Shown: piece after piece, positions 6,740 through 6,885 of the stretch
How positions within the stretch are numbered: position 1 is the stretch's first letter
Layout of the letters: the number at the start of each line of letters is the position of its first letter
DNA from: an uncultured Eubacteriales bacterium
GTDB taxonomy: Bacteria > Bacillota > Clostridia > Lachnospirales > Lachnospiraceae
DNA: 6,885 nucleotides
Direction of reading: 5' to 3'
Assembly (NCBI GenBank): GCA_900321505.1
Contig: ONWK01000356.1
Span: 1-6,885 of the forward strand
The notes under the pieces: model-generated
Told to the model about the DNA's origin: nothing
Database searches by the model: none
The model's input: the letters and a program-made list of their open reading frames with translations, nothing else
Made by a program: the position numbers and the translations under genes

Positions 6740-6756
6740 CTGCTCCTTCGGAGCAG
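6740..6756 (+). other. Hairpin A (7-bp stem, TTC loop), first copy
   Basis: CTGCTCC (6740-6746) pairs perfectly with GGAGCAG (6750-6756). It sits 25 bases after the kinase stop codon and is repeated at 6853-6869. There is no T-run after it, so it is not a standard intrinsic terminator. Confidence 0.75.
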
Positions 6757-6765
6757 GGTGCGTAC

Positions 6766-6798
6766 GGTTCTCGAGACGCCTGATGGCGTTTCGGAACC
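6766..6798 (+). other. Hairpin B (14-bp stem, one bulged T, TGAT loop)
   Basis: GGTTC (6766-6770) and CGAGACGCC (6772-6780) pair with 6785-6798, leaving T6771 bulged, one G-T wobble and a TGAT loop at 6781-6784. The left arm begins inside the 38-bp direct repeat, so a complete second copy would be expected just past the window end. Confidence 0.75.
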
Positions 6799-6804
6799 TA
6801 TACC

Positions 6805-6835
6805 TTTGTGAACGATAAAGGAAATCGTTCACAAA
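6805..6835 (+). other. Hairpin C (perfect 12-bp inverted repeat)
   Basis: TTTGTGAACGAT (6805-6816) is the exact reverse complement of 6824-6835, with a 7-base loop AAAGGAA. It is followed by CCCTCTCTTCG, not a T-run. It could act as a transcript end or stabiliser for the phosphorelay operon, or be part of the repeat element. Confidence 0.8.
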
Positions 6836-6852
6836 CCCTCTCTTCGTTCGGG

Positions 6853-6869
6853 CTGCTCCTTCGGAGCAG
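6853..6869 (+). other. Hairpin A, second copy
   Basis: The same CTGCTCC-TTC-GGAGCAG stem-loop as at 6740-6756 lies inside the second copy of the 38-bp repeat. Its upstream flank (CTCTTCGT) differs from that of the first copy, so the shared sequence starts at the TCGGG just before the stem. Confidence 0.75.
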
Positions 6870-6885
6870 GGTGCGTACGGTTCTC

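Larger units (their letters stand above)
6735..6885. repeat. 38-bp direct repeat with 113-bp period, cut by the window end
   Basis: Bases 6735-6772 and 6848-6885 are identical over 38 positions, and the second copy ends only because the window does. Each copy contains the CTGCTCC-TTC-GGAGCAG hairpin followed by GGTGCGTACGGTTCTC. Two further hairpins lie between the copies. No reading frame of useful length covers this stretch on either strand. It may be the start of a tandem array or two copies of a dispersed intergenic element. Confidence 0.8.

Noticed and set aside
6805..6835. Canonical Rho-independent terminator of the kinase gene
   Set aside because: The hairpin is perfect but lacks a following T-run. 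It is kept as a hairpin of unknown role.
6735..6885. CRISPR repeat, or insertion sequence ends
   Set aside because: Only two copies 113 bp apart are seen, with structured DNA between them and no transposase or terminal inverted repeat pair in the window.

Overview
The window looks like a piece of chromosome from a Gram-positive, low-to-mid GC Clostridia member, most likely a Lachnospiraceae (Butyrivibrio/Roseburia-like) gut or rumen bacterium. This rests on the AAAGGA-type ribosome sites, the secreted protein with a long array of 20-residue aromatic cell-wall-binding repeats, an InlB-type repeat, and the style of the hybrid kinase. The genus is an inference. All genes lie on the + strand.

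Layout. (1) Positions 1-570 hold the C-terminal part of a GltD-like NAD(P)H/FAD oxidoreductase, closed by a good intrinsic terminator (590-626). (2) An extended -10 promoter (640-648) follows directly and drives a 718-residue secreted surface protein (712-2868): signal peptide, an unassigned N-terminal region ending in a MucBP-like segment, an InlB-type repeat, and two blocks of choline-binding-type repeats. A strong hairpin follows (2897-2924). (3) A likely two-gene signalling operon comes next: a small stand-alone HPt phosphotransfer protein (2977-3348) and a 1099-residue fusion (3416-6715). The fusion is a complete 12-helix APC-superfamily amino-acid permease joined, through two extra membrane helices enclosing a short external loop, to a histidine kinase core and two receiver domains. 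The 67-base gap between the two genes contains an 11-bp tandem repeat. (4) The last 170 bases carry three consecutive hairpins, and a 38-bp segment is repeated 113 bp downstream and cut by the window edge.

How the parts may work together. The fused permease probably acts as an amino-acid transporter-sensor. By family logic, H587 would autophosphorylate and pass phosphate to D879 and/or D1025. The HPt protein (H60) could then carry it to a response regulator that is not in this window. The surface protein and the oxidoreductase appear to be separate transcription units, and nothing here ties them to the phosphorelay. The most unusual items are the permease-hybrid kinase fusion, the 11-bp repeat between the phosphorelay genes, and the hairpin-rich repeat at the right end.
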